From Nemertoderma westbladi (lineage: Eukaryota; Xenacoelomorpha; Nemertodermatida; Nemertodermatidae), in assembly GCA_032718475.1 (NCBI GenBank), contig JAUCBJ010004918.1, forward strand, positions 1 through 43,210: a DNA stretch of 43,210 nucleotides, in the 5' to 3' direction. Of the stretch, positions 11,802 to 22,856 are shown piece after piece (the first letter of the stretch is position 1; each line of letters begins with the position of its first letter). The position numbers and the translations under genes were made by a program. The notes below the pieces were generated by a model. The model was not told the origin of the DNA, searched no databases, and saw nothing but the letters and a program-made list of their open reading frames with translations.

Positions 11802-11932
11802 ACATTTTTAACTGCACTGTTGTACATGTGTACAACGTAAAAACCATGACATCAAAGGTAATTAACACTTCAATAACTACTTATTCATTGATATATAAAT
11901 TGTTCAATGAACTGAACGATTACTTCGATTAA

Positions 11933-12713
11933 TATATGTGGCTGGCCACGAGAAAAGGGACCTTATGTCACCGGAGGTCGATTTTGAGTTATTAGGCCTA
12001 TGAGATGCAGAATTTTCCAGAGATTTTAACAAAAGAAACGGTGTCTCGATATCTATTTCCAAAAAAAAGTTATAGCGATTTATGTGAAGGTGAATCGGGT
12101 GGCAAAAATGTTTTTATTAATAGCGGTTATAATAAGCGATTATTAAAAAAATGGAAATATTAATAATATCATAGCAATTCTTACTATATAGTTAGGCAGC
12201 TCAATGTTATTCGGCATTTTATACAACTTTTAACACTTTGAAACTATTAACATTGTTCAAAAATTTTCAAAAAATTTTTGCAAAAAGATAAATTTTTTTA
12301 ACAAAATTTAAAATTATTTGTATTTTGAATTCTTTATTGGGATTACAAAATTTCAGAACTAACGAAGAGAAATTAAGAAAATGATAGGTATATTGCATTT
12401 AAAAAATAACTGTAGGCCTACAGTACCTACATATTACAGTAGTACAATTTATTTCAGTCCTAAATTCAGACATGAAAACCCTAAAACAGTGGGATATACA
12501 ATACTGCAACATCTTATATTGCTTCCTGTAATTAGTTATTTCCTAGGTATATTGAATATCAGAACCAATTTGAATTTCCCTCATCGTTTTATACATTTCT
12601 AAATCGATAGTCCAATTAAATTTGTTCAAAAATAGAGGGAAACTTTAAACGCGATTATCTCAGAATCAGGTTTTGCGACATAAGGTCCCTTTTCTCGTGG
12701 CCAGCCACATATA
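11933..12713. mobile_element. Non-autonomous DNA transposon with perfect 37-bp terminal inverted repeats
   Basis: Positions 11933-11969 and 12677-12713 are exact reverse complements over 37 bp. The outer end begins TATATGTGGCTGGCCACGAG. The 781-bp interior is AT-rich, has no transposase frame and two copies of TAGGCCTA (11993 and 12413). The ends are TA-rich, so a TA target duplication is possible, but the exact border is ambiguous because TATA is part of both ends. Perfect identity of the ends suggests a recent insertion or selection on the ends. The superfamily is not assigned. Confidence 0.85.
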
Positions 12714-12780
12714 CCGAAATTCTAAATGTATATATACAATTTTTCTGTAACTTACTATGAATATGTTACAAGCTACATAA

Positions 12781-12829
12781 TATGACATGAATGGAAATTA
12801 TATACACGCTTCAGTGGAATCCCTATATT
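12781..12829 (+). repeat. Left 49-bp target-site duplication of the LINE
   Basis: It begins TATGACATGAATGGAAATTA and matches 14095-14143 in direct orientation at 48 of 49 positions (A versus C at position 38). The two copies bound the LINE exactly. Confidence 0.92.
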
Positions 12830-14094
12830 CGCGGAAAGACTGCTCCGTGGAAATCAGAATGGGTTCCGTAAAGGTTGTAGGACCATGGAGCCCATTTTGG
12901 CACTTAGAAGGATAATTTAAGAGTTATCAAAAAAGAAAGACAGGCATCTGGCTGTTATCTTTATTGACTTCTTCAAGGCCTTTGATTCAGTCTCTCGTTC
13001 ACGTATGTTCAGCATACTTTCATTATATGGGATTCCTGATGAAATCATAGCAGCAATCAGATCAGTATATGATGGTTCGACAACATTTGTGTCTACTGTT
13101 GACGGTGACACAGAACCATTTGAAGTGTTATGGGGCATCCTCCAGGGAGACACACTTGCACCATTCTTGTTCATAATTGTTGTTGACTATGTCCTATGCA
13201 TGTCCTTAGATCATCATAATGATGATGGGGTGATGATAACTCCACCTACTGGCTCCAGAAGTCGAGGAAATCCTGCCAAGTACCTAACTGATCTAGACTT
13301 TGCTGATGACTTAGGAGTACTCTCAGAATCACTAGAGGGAGCCCAACGGCTCCTCAGCTCATTAGAACATGCTGCTTCTAGTGTTGGTCTTTTTATTAAC
13401 TCCAGAAGGACCAAAATTTTGACAGGTAACTTTGAAAGTCATCAGTAAGTCTCTGATCGGATGAGTATAAGCTCAAAAGATGGTATGCTTGAGCATGTGG
13501 ATGACTTATGTTACCTGGGATCATGGATCCGGAAGTCAGGTGAGGACCTTCGAATACGTAAGGGAAAGGCATGGGCAGTCTTGAATAGGCTTTCCAGAAA
13601 CTTAATCGGAAACTTATGGTCCGATTATTTAGAGCAGCAGTAGTTCTAGTACTCCTCTATGGGAGTCCATGCTGGGCTGTAACTGCTGAGGACACCAAAT
13701 CCAATGGCACATTCACAAGAATGCTACGCCGGGTTCATTGTGTCAAATACAATGCACACATCTCCAACCAGACACTATATAACAGTGGAGGTGTCTCATC
13801 GGTTCCCCCAAGCTTGACACTAGAACAAAATCGCCTCCGCTTTGCAGGACATTGCTTTCGCCTTGAGGACCAGCCAGTGCATAATCTTGTACTTTGGCAG
13901 CCTCATGGAGTGAATAAGCATGGTGGACAGCCCATGACTTTCTTGAGACGCATCTTAAAGGACACTGGCCTTGAAGATGCGGATGATCTAGCAAATGTCA
14001 TGGGTGAAGGGAGTTATGGCGGTGCAATTTTGTCGATAAGCCGGCACAGCATTCTTAAAAATGCAGCTGCAATGCAGCATGCCGATCCTAGTAG
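12830..14094 (+). mobile_element. 5'-truncated non-LTR retrotransposon (RTE-like), dead copy
   Basis: The insert is 1,265 bp and encodes the RT palm onward. Motifs in order are NGFRKGCRTMEPI, VIFIDFFKAFDSV (catalytic motif A), WGILQGDTLAPFLF (motif B), LDFADDLGVLS (motif C, FADD) and a C-terminal region with LLYGSPCWAVT and RLRFAGHCFRLED. The frame is broken by in-frame stops at 12918-12920 and 13446-13448 and by a shift near 13615, after which it continues to the insertion edge. The last codons and stop of that frame lie in target DNA. There is no poly-A tail at the 3' edge. Endonuclease and N-terminal RT are absent, as in 5' truncation. RT family membership is secure. The clade is a judgement from motif wording. 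Confidence 0.88.
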
Positions 14095-14143
14095 TATGAC
14101 ATGAATGGAAATTATATACACGCTTCAGTGGCATCCCTATATT
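14095..14143 (+). repeat. Right 49-bp target-site duplication of the LINE
   Basis: Partner of 12781-12829, with one mismatch. It follows the LINE directly, without an intervening A-rich tail. Confidence 0.92.
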
Positions 14144-14717
14144 GATTAATTAATATTCAATTATAAAAAATTCATACCAATCAATTATTTACTCGTGAAA
14201 AGGAAATAATATAGACTAATATTCATTACCTTCCTAATATTGCGTAATAAGTTTCAGATTGATCTTATCCTATTTCGGAAGATATACAGCATAGGAACTC
14301 TATAACTTCACTTACTACCCCAATGCTTCACGATGCCGTCTTTCCAAACTATACATCTATCATATTGTTGATTCCAGAACTAATGGATTTCATTCTAACA
14401 AGATGGTGTGCAGATATCATTCTCTCGGCATGACTGGTCTGTCTAGAAAAACTGAAATTAACCCTCGTGTGAGAGGTTAGGCTCTCCAACATGTATGAAA
14501 AACTATGCTGTTATTATGAAACGCCATTTACGCCAAAGCTATCGGAATAAATATTATACTCAAGATGTATCAATAAAAAATATTATACTTAAAGATGTAT
14601 CTAAATTCTCGGCCGAGAAAGATTTAAAAGTTGAAACGAAGGGAGATTAAATATATCATTGTCTTTGTAATTACAGTATATATACAGTACATAAGCCTTC
14701 ATCCTATTGCTACCGTT
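14144..14717. other. Intergenic DNA, no gene seen
   Basis: AT-rich, with no frame or repeat of interest. Confidence 0.5.
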
Positions 14718-14797
14718 GTTGAAAGGTACAGTAAACAAAAGGCTATTTACTGTTAAAAGGTACAGTAAACAAAAGGCTATTTACTGTTGAAAGTACA
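14718..14797. repeat. Two-and-a-bit copies of a 34-bp repeat with internal dyad
   Basis: Units start GTTGAAAGG at 14718 and GTTAAAAGG at 14752, with a partial third at 14786. Each contains CAGTAAACAAAAGGCTATTT then ACTG, where CAGTAAA and TTTACTG can pair. Confidence 0.85.
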
Positions 14798-15589
14798 CGC
14801 CCTGAGGATGGTCTACTGTTAAAAGCACCCCAGGGTGGTCTCTCCTTTTGATATGTTTGTATTATCAAGTGAAACAAATTTAATCAAGCTATAACACATC
14901 AAGCTAATCGTTCTAATTTATAAGCCAAACAGAACAACCAAAACAATAAATCCGCTTGGCTTCCTAAACTACTTAATACGAGTGTGGGTGATTTAACACT
15001 CGGCGTTCACTTTCCAAAGAGAAATACAAGCAGTTTGCTGGGCGGAACAATGTCGAATGTGAGAATGTTTAATATTGCAAAGGGATGGGATATTAATTGC
15101 CCTAATGTCGAAGCCTTGATCTTGCGCTGGTTTAATCCAGCAAACCTACTACTGCGCTACTTTCACTACCGCCGTCTGCCTGTTGACCCGCTACTTTCAA
15201 ATAACCACCTAGCGTCGAATAGTCTAAAGTATTCTTAATTTACCCAAATCTACTCTCCGCTATGCAGCGTACAAGCTCTTAATTTTATTCTAAGCGCTAA
15301 AGTAAATTACAGTGTCTCAAAATACAGAGTTGCGTACTAATTACTAAGTATTCCAGAATTCGTATTACTAATTTATTACGTTACTGGGTTATACTAGCAA
15401 CAGCCTAAATACTGTATTACTTGACCTAACAGCAATTAACGAGCATAAACTTAGAAATAGAAAACAATCAAGAAAATAGCGCTTATCCAAACATCACAAT
15501 CAAGAATCAGGCACTCTTTAAACAACACAACATAAAGTAGCGTTAGCAACAGCATATCGCCAATAACATTAACAGTGCAAACGGCGCTG
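14798..15589. other. Intergenic DNA, no gene supported
   Basis: The plus frame at 14984-15238 has no domain, signal peptide or repeat. Nothing else was recognised before R1 copy 2 begins. Confidence 0.45.
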
Positions 15590-16460
15590 TGCTGCGCTAA
15601 GGTAGTGCTAGTATGTAGCGCTAGTGTACATAGCCAAGATCACCCAAGCTAAATGCGGTCTTCCTAGCTAAACCCGCTACAAAGCTGAGACGAAATCTTG
15701 TTCATCATCCCACAAACGCTGTAATGACGACCGGTCCCCAGTCTTCCACTCTGACTCGCCCTTCGTACCCTTAGCCCAACATGCTAAAGTGAGCAATTAC
15801 CGTATCGGTGCAAGCATAACAAACAGTCTGACAGTCGAAAAGAAATCTTCATTAGGATTTGCTATTGCAAAGATTAAAGAAATCAGTTTAAGAGTCAGTT
15901 TAAGCAGTAATCATTATCAAAGTCACAAATCAAGCAACAATAACATCAGAAATCAGCAATTTTACAATCAACGGAAGTACAAAATCAAAAGAAGAATTAT
16001 ATAAATCACAACAACAAAACTGTAAGAATGATGCAATGTCTAAACCATTGGTCGAAGAAAATCCTACTGCAATTAAACCAACCTAAATAGCTAAACCAAT
16101 GAGAGAGCCGGATTAAGGCTCTTTGCCTCTCTAAATCCCTAAACCATTACCATATATGGTAATAAATATGTCTCGGTGGGCTTATAGGTCCAATGCCGTA
16201 ATATTAATTTGGCGATTATTAAAGCACAATTTTGGCGTTAATTTAGTACAACATTGATTTGTAAAGAAATATAAATGAAATTAACACAAATACACATTAG
16301 ATTCAAATGATATCAAGAAATGCCAAATTCATATTCATGTTTTATAAAAGTTTGCCACTGCAAATTAATATGCTAAGGTTTTATTATAAAAATTACTTAA
16401 TTAAGGCTACATACTGTATAAATCGGTTGAATATGAATGAACTTGTATATTTTATTTTGA
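15590..16460. repeat. Dispersed repeat R1, copy 2
   Basis: Diverged direct copy of 4590-5525 with the same landmark order. A ~90-bp block around 16075-16195 differs completely from copy 1. It ends where the coding remnant at 16460-16735 begins, which may be the border of the repeat. Confidence 0.75.
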
Positions 16461-16735
16461 TGCTTAGTGCACTCGACTCGCCCCTCAGCCGCCTTCAGCT
16501 CGGTAACCTTCCTGGCTATGGTTGTATTTAGCAACCGTAGCTGGAAGGACCTGACAGCCTCTGGTTCGGCAAAGGGACTTGAGGGGGGCACGTTGAACGC
16601 CAGGATCCGGGGCACCACCCCAGAATCACTGCAGCGGGTCAGGAAGGCAGTGTCGGTTGCAAGGTTACCCGCCTTTGTAACTACATCCCGGTACCAGAGA
16701 AAAGTACCTACCGGTCAGCTGTCTGCCGATAGCTG
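16460..16735 (-). pseudogene. Small retroelement-like coding remnant
   Basis: The minus frame runs through WYRDVVTKAGNLATD, FLTRCSDSGVVPRILAFNVP and a long helix FQLRLLNTTIARKVTELKAA. A charged helix with an F-L-RC-----V-P--L---VP pattern resembles the N-terminal part of proteins encoded by some invertebrate RT elements, possibly the same family as the remnant at 493-923. GC content is higher than the flanks, consistent with a young insertion or a coding origin. The family call is tentative. Confidence 0.35.
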
Positions 16736-16948
16736 ATCACAGATGCATGCTTCCTAGGTCCAGTTTTGGTCGTATTGCTGTATTGTGTTTTTACTGCTGT
16801 ACTGTTACTGGTTTTTAGTGCATACCTTCCGGTAATGTTTTTTACTGAAAGTCGCTTGACTATAAATAAATAATGTGTTAAATTAAATTAACGTCCAAGC
16901 TTAGTTCCATTATTAATTCATATGATACAGTACTTGTTATTACCATAT

Positions 16949-17773
16949 CTACAACACTGGATATTTATTAATGTAAGTTTCTCTACCTATTATAGTTACC
17001 AATTCACAAAAAGATATGGCTAAAATAAAATAAGCTAATAACGTCGAAACAAGACAATTAGTTGCTGTAATACCACAACCTAGTACAGTGAGTTTACCAT
17101 TATTTCTATTAGACAACCAATATTCAGGTTCAGCATTTCTACAAGAAATAGTATCTTATCATTAGTAACATACTTTCAACATGAACTCGGTAAATTTAAA
17201 CCAGGTATCCAATCTCTGTGAATACCAATCCAGGGCAGGGGTCAATTTTGGGTCAATAAAAAATTGTTCAGATAATCCTCCTGCATAATCAGTATAATTA
17301 TAGCCTCCACAGCAATCAAATGAATACTGGAAGTAATACATGTAACGCAGCATGGTTAATTCATTAAGCAAATCAAAATTAACATCATTGGCCATTTTAA
17401 ACCTTTTATCAGCTATGCCACTCGATTGCGCATAATATAAATTTCTTTTTTGTATAGATATAGATAGTGTTACGAATTGTGTCGCTATTGGTGTTATAAT
17501 TATTGTATTGTAAATTATGTTTAATTTATAATATTTTCTATACAGCAGACTTAAGAATGAAACCAGTCCGATAAGCAATGAACAAATAATACCAATAATA
17601 ATAAGATATCGTAAAAAACCAAGTTCTAGATGAAATTCTTCTCGTAGTTGATGACCAAAATAGAAACTCCCATAAGCCATGGATTGTATATATCCAACAA
17701 TACCGACCATCAAAACAGCCAAAATAGTCGTTGGTAAAGTTGTGACTATATTATATAATTTAGATAATTCCAT
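16949..17773 (-). pseudogene. Tetraspanin-like membrane protein interrupted by three in-frame stops
   Basis: The frame starts ATG at 17773. It has three membrane segments (roughly residues 16-36, TILAVLMVGIVGYIQSMAYG; 54-80, with IIIGIICSLLIGLVSFLSLL; 85-108) and a large loop containing SFDCCGGYNYTDY, the CCG signature of tetraspanins. At residue 203 it meets TAA TGA TAA (17164-17156). The same frame then resumes with DTISCRNAEPEYWL and a fourth membrane segment (TATNCLVSTLLAYFILAISF), ending TAG at 16951-16949. Total length, 275 codons, fits the family. No introns are seen, unusual for tetraspanins, which suggests a retrocopy. The rest of the frame is intact. It could be a young pseudogene, a truncated three-pass protein or a readthrough case. 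Confidence 0.7.
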
Positions 17774-18270
17774 ATAAGTTATTTACAGAATGTGTAATAA
17801 TAATACTGATAATATATTATAAATATACATGAAATATATTTAAAAGTACCGAAATATTAACATACAATTAGACCAGGTAACATTAAGATTTGTAAAGCAT
17901 TATTTCTATAGCGAGTTATTTATTTTATAGTTTAAATTGGATGAATTTACCACTTGATTGTTGGAACAATAAAAATTTAAAATAAATACTAAATAAATAG
18001 TACTAAATTTTACCAAGACTTCCACTATTACTTATTGCAGTTTAATACTCTTCTATTGATGTCTATATGTCAAATACTTTGAGAAACCGTGTAAGCCACT
18101 GACAGCTATACATACTGCATAATGTATTCATTGTATCGGTCTGCTAATGTAACCAATAAAAAACATACATATTAGCTGATATGAAATATAATATGAATAA
18201 ATTAATGACTCATACACTGTATAAAGGCTATTTATTTGCTTTACAATATTAATAGTTAGTAATAACTATT
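17774..18270. other. Intergenic DNA, no gene seen
   Basis: AT-rich sequence upstream of the tetraspanin-like frame. No convincing promoter element or exon was identified. Confidence 0.45.
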
Positions 18271-18408
18271 TACATACTTGTGTGTAAAGTAGCACTTTAC
18301 AGTGTGATGATCCGAGTGGCTTTGTTACACGAACGAACGTTAATGAGTGAGTGAAAATAAAGCCACGAGGATCAGAACACTGTAAAGTACTTTGCAACAA
18401 GTATGTAT
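18271..18408. repeat. Fold-back element with ~50-bp imperfect inverted arms
   Basis: The left arm 18271-18323 (from TACATACTTGTGTGTAAAGT) is inverted at 18358-18408, with a ~34-bp spacer containing GAACGAACG. Pairing is interrupted by a few mismatches. It resembles a short MITE or fold-back transposon. Just outside, ATAGTTAGTAATAACTAT is a second small dyad. Confidence 0.75.
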
Positions 18409-19767
18409 GTAGTTTTATTCCAAAATTTTAACATTACGAAATGATTGTACATATACATTATATGTGACAGAAACTGCACAAATTAAATTAGTTGCTGTAT
18501 AAATAAATGTAAAAATGACATAAATTATGTTATAGATATGTCAGCTTATATTTATGGTAGCGTGTAGAGCCATGTAATAAAAATATATCTAGGCCCTACT
18601 GGTTATTATATTAATAGCTATACCCCGCCTACCGGTGGGTAATGCAGTGGGCCTATCTGGTTGTCAGGAAAATTTCCACCTATTGTATACGAAATGACAT
18701 CTGAAGTTGTAAAGTGCTAAATAACAACTCGATGGTAATACTAACGGCGGTGTTGAGTAATGTTACAATTTAGGAATAAAATTACATTTCTACATCAACA
18801 AACTGAAATATATATGGATCTTAATCTCCATGTTTAGTTTGCAATCAGCCTTGAAAATTTGCCAATTAATCTCCAAACAAGCCCAGATAGATAGTTTTAG
18901 TTTAGAAGACGATTCAGGGTTGACAACAATGGCAGATCTACATGTTTAAGCAAACAAGCCGGTTGCCACAGCACATGAATACTTGCTGATCTGCTCTAGA
19001 ATAGTGATGAGCTATTATGAATGAGTCACAAACTATCAATCTGCCAAGTGCTGCTAGATTGCGGCATTGAGAGGAATGCACATCATATCGAATTTTCCAA
19101 GCAGCAGTAACAATACGGATTAAGCAAAAAATCACCAACTTATAATATTTGCATACTGTTACAACATATTTTGTAGCTATAGATCTCTTCTACTACTATA
19201 ATCTGACTGTTACATTGCTGATAAGTCCAGTAGTATACTGCCTAACAGATCCTAGTAACGAAGTACCTTACTGTAGAATCCAGCAGTGTATACGGGCTTG
19301 TACAGTATCTGACAAGAAATCCCAGTCCAGGGTGTCTAAATAAACAGATACTAAGTACACAAACTACTACTGGCGAGGGAACGGAGCCTGATGTCTATTC
19401 TAATACGTGGGCGAATCAAATGCCCGGGCTAACTAGACAACAGGATACCCGGCCACTAACCAGTGAGGCAGATGTACAGTCTACAGATACAGACCAAACT
19501 CACGGGAAAACAATCCCCGCGCAGCGAATCCTAACTATCGCTAATGGACCTAAAATACTGTAAACCTGCCGCGGTTTGATTTATATGGGTATATACAAGC
19601 TAGTGGGTCAACAACACTAGTGAAAAACAATACTGCCGACAGGAAAATAGCAGTCAAAAGGGTGCCTCTTTGCCTGAATAAAACAAATACTAAATATCTC
19701 CTCAAATAATAAAATACTCCTTACTGATAAGACTATCGTATTCAGTAGCTAGTGGATCTCAAGAGGC
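18409..19767. other. Intergenic DNA, no gene supported
   Basis: Frames at 18938-19138 and 19149-19343 lack any domain or signal. No repeat was recognised. Confidence 0.45.
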
Positions 19768-19793
19768 GTGTGTCTGTGTGTGTGTGTGTGTGT
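19768..19793. repeat. TG dinucleotide microsatellite
   Basis: An almost pure run of GT with one CT interruption. Confidence 0.9.
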
Positions 19794-19850
19794 TACGAAT
19801 AAAACAATTTTGGTGTATCGCCGTTATACTAGGTTTTAGTGATTTTAATC

Positions 19851-20245
19851 AAATTAACAATACTGGGCGCTAGCTACTCGAATACGCTAGTCGGACGCTG
19901 TAGGCGCAATACTTACAAACTGATGTCAAAAGGGCTCTCTCCTCCTTCATTCACATCTCAACCGAGCAATTATGGTATTAGTAACTACACCCGTGATCGG
20001 CACTAATACCAGATTATGATTGTGAGATAAGGGAATAGGTGTAATTTACTACCGTACGTCTAGCTGATCTGGTATACAAATTTATTCTAGAACTTTGTTA
20101 CTGCGGTGGTTAGCAGTAAAATACCTATCAGTACGTGGCAAGGGCGCGGTAGGATGTTAGTAAACCTCCCTAAGCCAAACATGTGCCAGTAGCAGAAAGC
20201 TGCCTCTTTTTCCTGATCAAATACTTTGGAATCAGACAGGTCAGT
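19851..20245 (-). repeat. 3' end of unknown element U, copy 1
   Basis: The minus strand from 20245 to 19851 matches 38738-39131 on the plus strand along its whole ~395 bp, at roughly 85-90% identity by eye, starting at ACTGACCTGTCTGA. The first ~160 nt remain open on the minus strand (DLSDSKVFDQEKEAAFCYWH then MFGLGRF, ending TAG near 20087). The repeat therefore seems to be the coding 3' end plus untranslated sequence of U rather than an LTR. There is no purine tract before it and no TG...CA border. Confidence 0.8.
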
Positions 20246-22735
20246 CTCTATAAGCTGCCGCAATGGCTCGCTCGTCAATTATCGTGGACTCAGTTGGATC
20301 CTCATCGGGATGATGAGCGGTAGGCGCGCGCACCTTCCATGACCCTTCCGGGTCCTTAATCTCCGCGTGGCATTCCCCGTCGTAGGGCACTAACGTCAAC
20401 ATCGATGGTCTGTCGACGAGGCTTCCCGCATGGATGTGATAAACATCTCGAAAAACGCTGAATCCTGCACGCGTGAAAACTTCACAGTGGGCATTGGTGT
20501 TGTAAAATGGTTGGAGGAATCGGCGGAATACGTCAGTATGCGTCCTTCCTCCCTCGTAAACTGTATGTCCTTCGCCGAGACATTGGCGATGAAACATATG
20601 TTGACCGATGATTCGATCGCCAAATAGTGTTGCAAGATTATCCGCAGAGGTGAGGTAATCGCCCAATATATACATCCTCGCCACTTCAACTGTGACTCAA
20701 ACTCGTTGACGTTGGGGGTATCTCCCTCACCGTATACGTCTGTGTATTTGCTCCTCTTGCTCTCCTTGTAGTCCCAACTGAACATAAGGTATGAGATATA
20801 ATCGGTTCCAGTTTTGAGCGTATTGTATTCCCGGAAATATCCTTGCTCTATATAGCCCAGAGCAACAATGGTCTAGTCTCCACATAAGGCGTAGGCAATT
20901 GATCCTCCTCCTCGGGCATTCCAGCAAAGTCACTAATAAAGTCCTCCCATATACCGGATCCGATTTGATGATACTCCTGTCGAGTACGACGTCGCACACG
21001 GCCTTTGGTAACATTCTAGCTTCTATATTACAAGCTAGGTCCATGGATTTTACTATCTGCTTTATCATAGCGTGTCGTTGCGTCGTTCCTTCCGGCATCT
21101 GCATCTTTCGCTCCGCTGTCGGCTGAAGACGTGTAGCACTCCATCTGGCACTCGAATTTGAATGGTTATCGAAGTGAGGCTCTGCTGGTGGCTCCCTCCT
21201 TTGTTGTCGTAAAACATATACCCGTTCTCTCGCAGAGATCGACTCGTCGCGTCCCATTCGTCGAGTAAATCATCGGTAGAGTTCCAAATCCTCCCGATGG
21301 ACTTCTCGTCGTCGAGGCTAATAGGTCATGATGTCAGTGTCGGTTTCGAACATGCCGACTCTGATCCACAATCAAATTGTCTTCGTTAGATATCCTCGCA
21401 GGTTGCAAGGTGCGATATCCATCCCCGCTCGTTCAACTTCCTTAAAATCGGTAATATGTGGAGGCACATTGCGTACGATTTTCTGAACGATTATTCTACG
21501 CAACTCCGCCGCCTCTAACGCATCGCCAAACGTTACCGATGGGAGGAAATCCAGGTTTGAAATGATCTCCAGATGCTCCACTATGGGGATCTCGTAGGTT
21601 GTATCCTCTCGAGTCGGTATGCTGATAGGGAAGTTGGTTGTCCTTGCGACCGGCACTACCGCTTGGGTAGAGTGGGGTTGAGATTCTCGCGTCATCTCGA
21701 TGTAAGGTATCTGTAGTCTCTGCGACAAACGTTGAGCAATGGTAATACTATCGAAGAGTTCGGGTGTCATTTCCTTAGGTTCGGTTTTATCGTGGGATAT
21801 CCAATAGAAGGGTAGTCTTGCGAGCCTTCTGCTGAAATCCTCGATCTCGCCTTTCTCGTACACCTTGTACGCCCTATACAGCCTAAGAGCTTCCCATTTC
21901 TCCTGTGTCGACTTGTTGGACTCGTCTATTACCATACTGTAGACGTCCGACTAATTTGGGTTCATAAATAACAATTTCGTCCACGTTCGGTCCACTCATC
22001 TTAAATGAGTGATATGGATTCGTCAAGGGGTATCCGCCTTCTTTATAATGCAGACTATGGTGGTTTGGGCAATGCGCTAATATCGCCTCGGGGTTCTCCG
22101 GGTTCAAGCGCATAGGAATTGTTTTGTCTTGCGCACGCATACATCCTCCGCATTTATAGAACAGTTTATAAATGGAGAACGCTTCCTTAGTCTCCGGATC
22201 CGCTCCTCGAGCGCGTCTATAAAGGTGCATCCCATCGAATTCGTCCCTAGCTGCAGGTAAGGGTTCACTCGCCGTCAAATATTGCAGCATGTGATATAAT
22301 CGGCGTATCTCTGTGTTGGGGTCCTCGCAAATGTCGCTGGCATCACATATCCCATCATAGGGGTATAACACAATAAGCTCCGCGCGTAACTCCTCCATTC
22401 TCTTATTATAAGCGTCTAGTCTCTGTCGTGTTACGTTTGGATCCGCCTTGGACTTTGCGAGCTTGGCTGTACTTCTTGCCATGCTCTCAACTCTGAACAC
22501 GTTAAAGATTTTGGCCCCATATCCATTGAACGGTGCCTGGTGCTCTTGTTCCTGAGTGAATCCCTGTTACAGTTCTTTGTAAATCCTCTCTACCATCATA
22601 TATGCGTATATATCGGTTACGTATCGTACGTTCTATACCGTTGCGTTCTATTAGAGGAAGCTCAAACAGAGGTCAGATGTGAGGAGACTTAGAGTTTTGT
22701 CGGCTTGTGGCTCAACTTTGATCTAAAACCCCTAC
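20087..22735 (-). pseudogene. Unknown element U: ~850-residue unrecognised coding region, frameshifted
   Basis: Successive minus frames read as one long protein in pieces. They are 22735-22502 (LFELPLIERNGIERTIRNRY), 22563-21883 (NGYGAKIFNVFRVESMAR; a likely zinc site C-G-G-C then AHCPNHHSLHY), 21960-21372 (QEKWEALRLYRAYKVYEKGE; IVQKIVRNVPPHITDFKEVE), 21333-21060 (DLLDEWDATSRSLRENGYMF), ~20965-20396 (GIWEDFISDFAGMPEEED; YLMFSWDYKESKRSKYTDVY) and 20684-20241 (RMYILGDYLTSADNLATLFG; YEGGRTHTDVFRRFL), then a short tail in the 3' repeat. At least five frameshifts are needed. It has no introns and no RT, integrase, transposase, polymerase or capsid motif that I know. It lies beyond the integrase of BEL-A, same strand, with ~800 bp and a SINE between. 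It may be a third ORF of that element, a separate transposon or a viral insertion. Confidence 0.6.
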
Positions 22736-22856
22736 CAAGATTTCGGGTTTGCATTGGCTCCTAATCCAAAAAAAATGTGCCGATAAAAAACGATTTCGGG
22801 CAAACTAGCCGCGAGTATAAAATACTCACCTTTTAATCCCAAACTACTCCCAAAAA

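Noticed and set aside
17127-17161. A 35-nt mini-intron (GTATGT ... TACTAAT ... TTGTAG) bridging the stops in the tetraspanin-like gene
   Set aside because: The ends overlap 17173-17127 and look intron-like, but removing 35 nt shifts the frame and gives an immediate stop, whereas the fourth membrane segment is in phase without removal. Such a short intron is also unlikely in animals.
17156-17164. Selenocysteine recoding at the TGA in the tetraspanin-like frame
   Set aside because: The TGA is flanked by TAA on both sides, which selenocysteine insertion cannot read.
19851-20245. The U 3' repeats as a pair of LTRs
   Set aside because: They are inverted relative to each other, the first ~160 nt are coding in one copy, and no purine tract, primer site or TG...CA border is seen.
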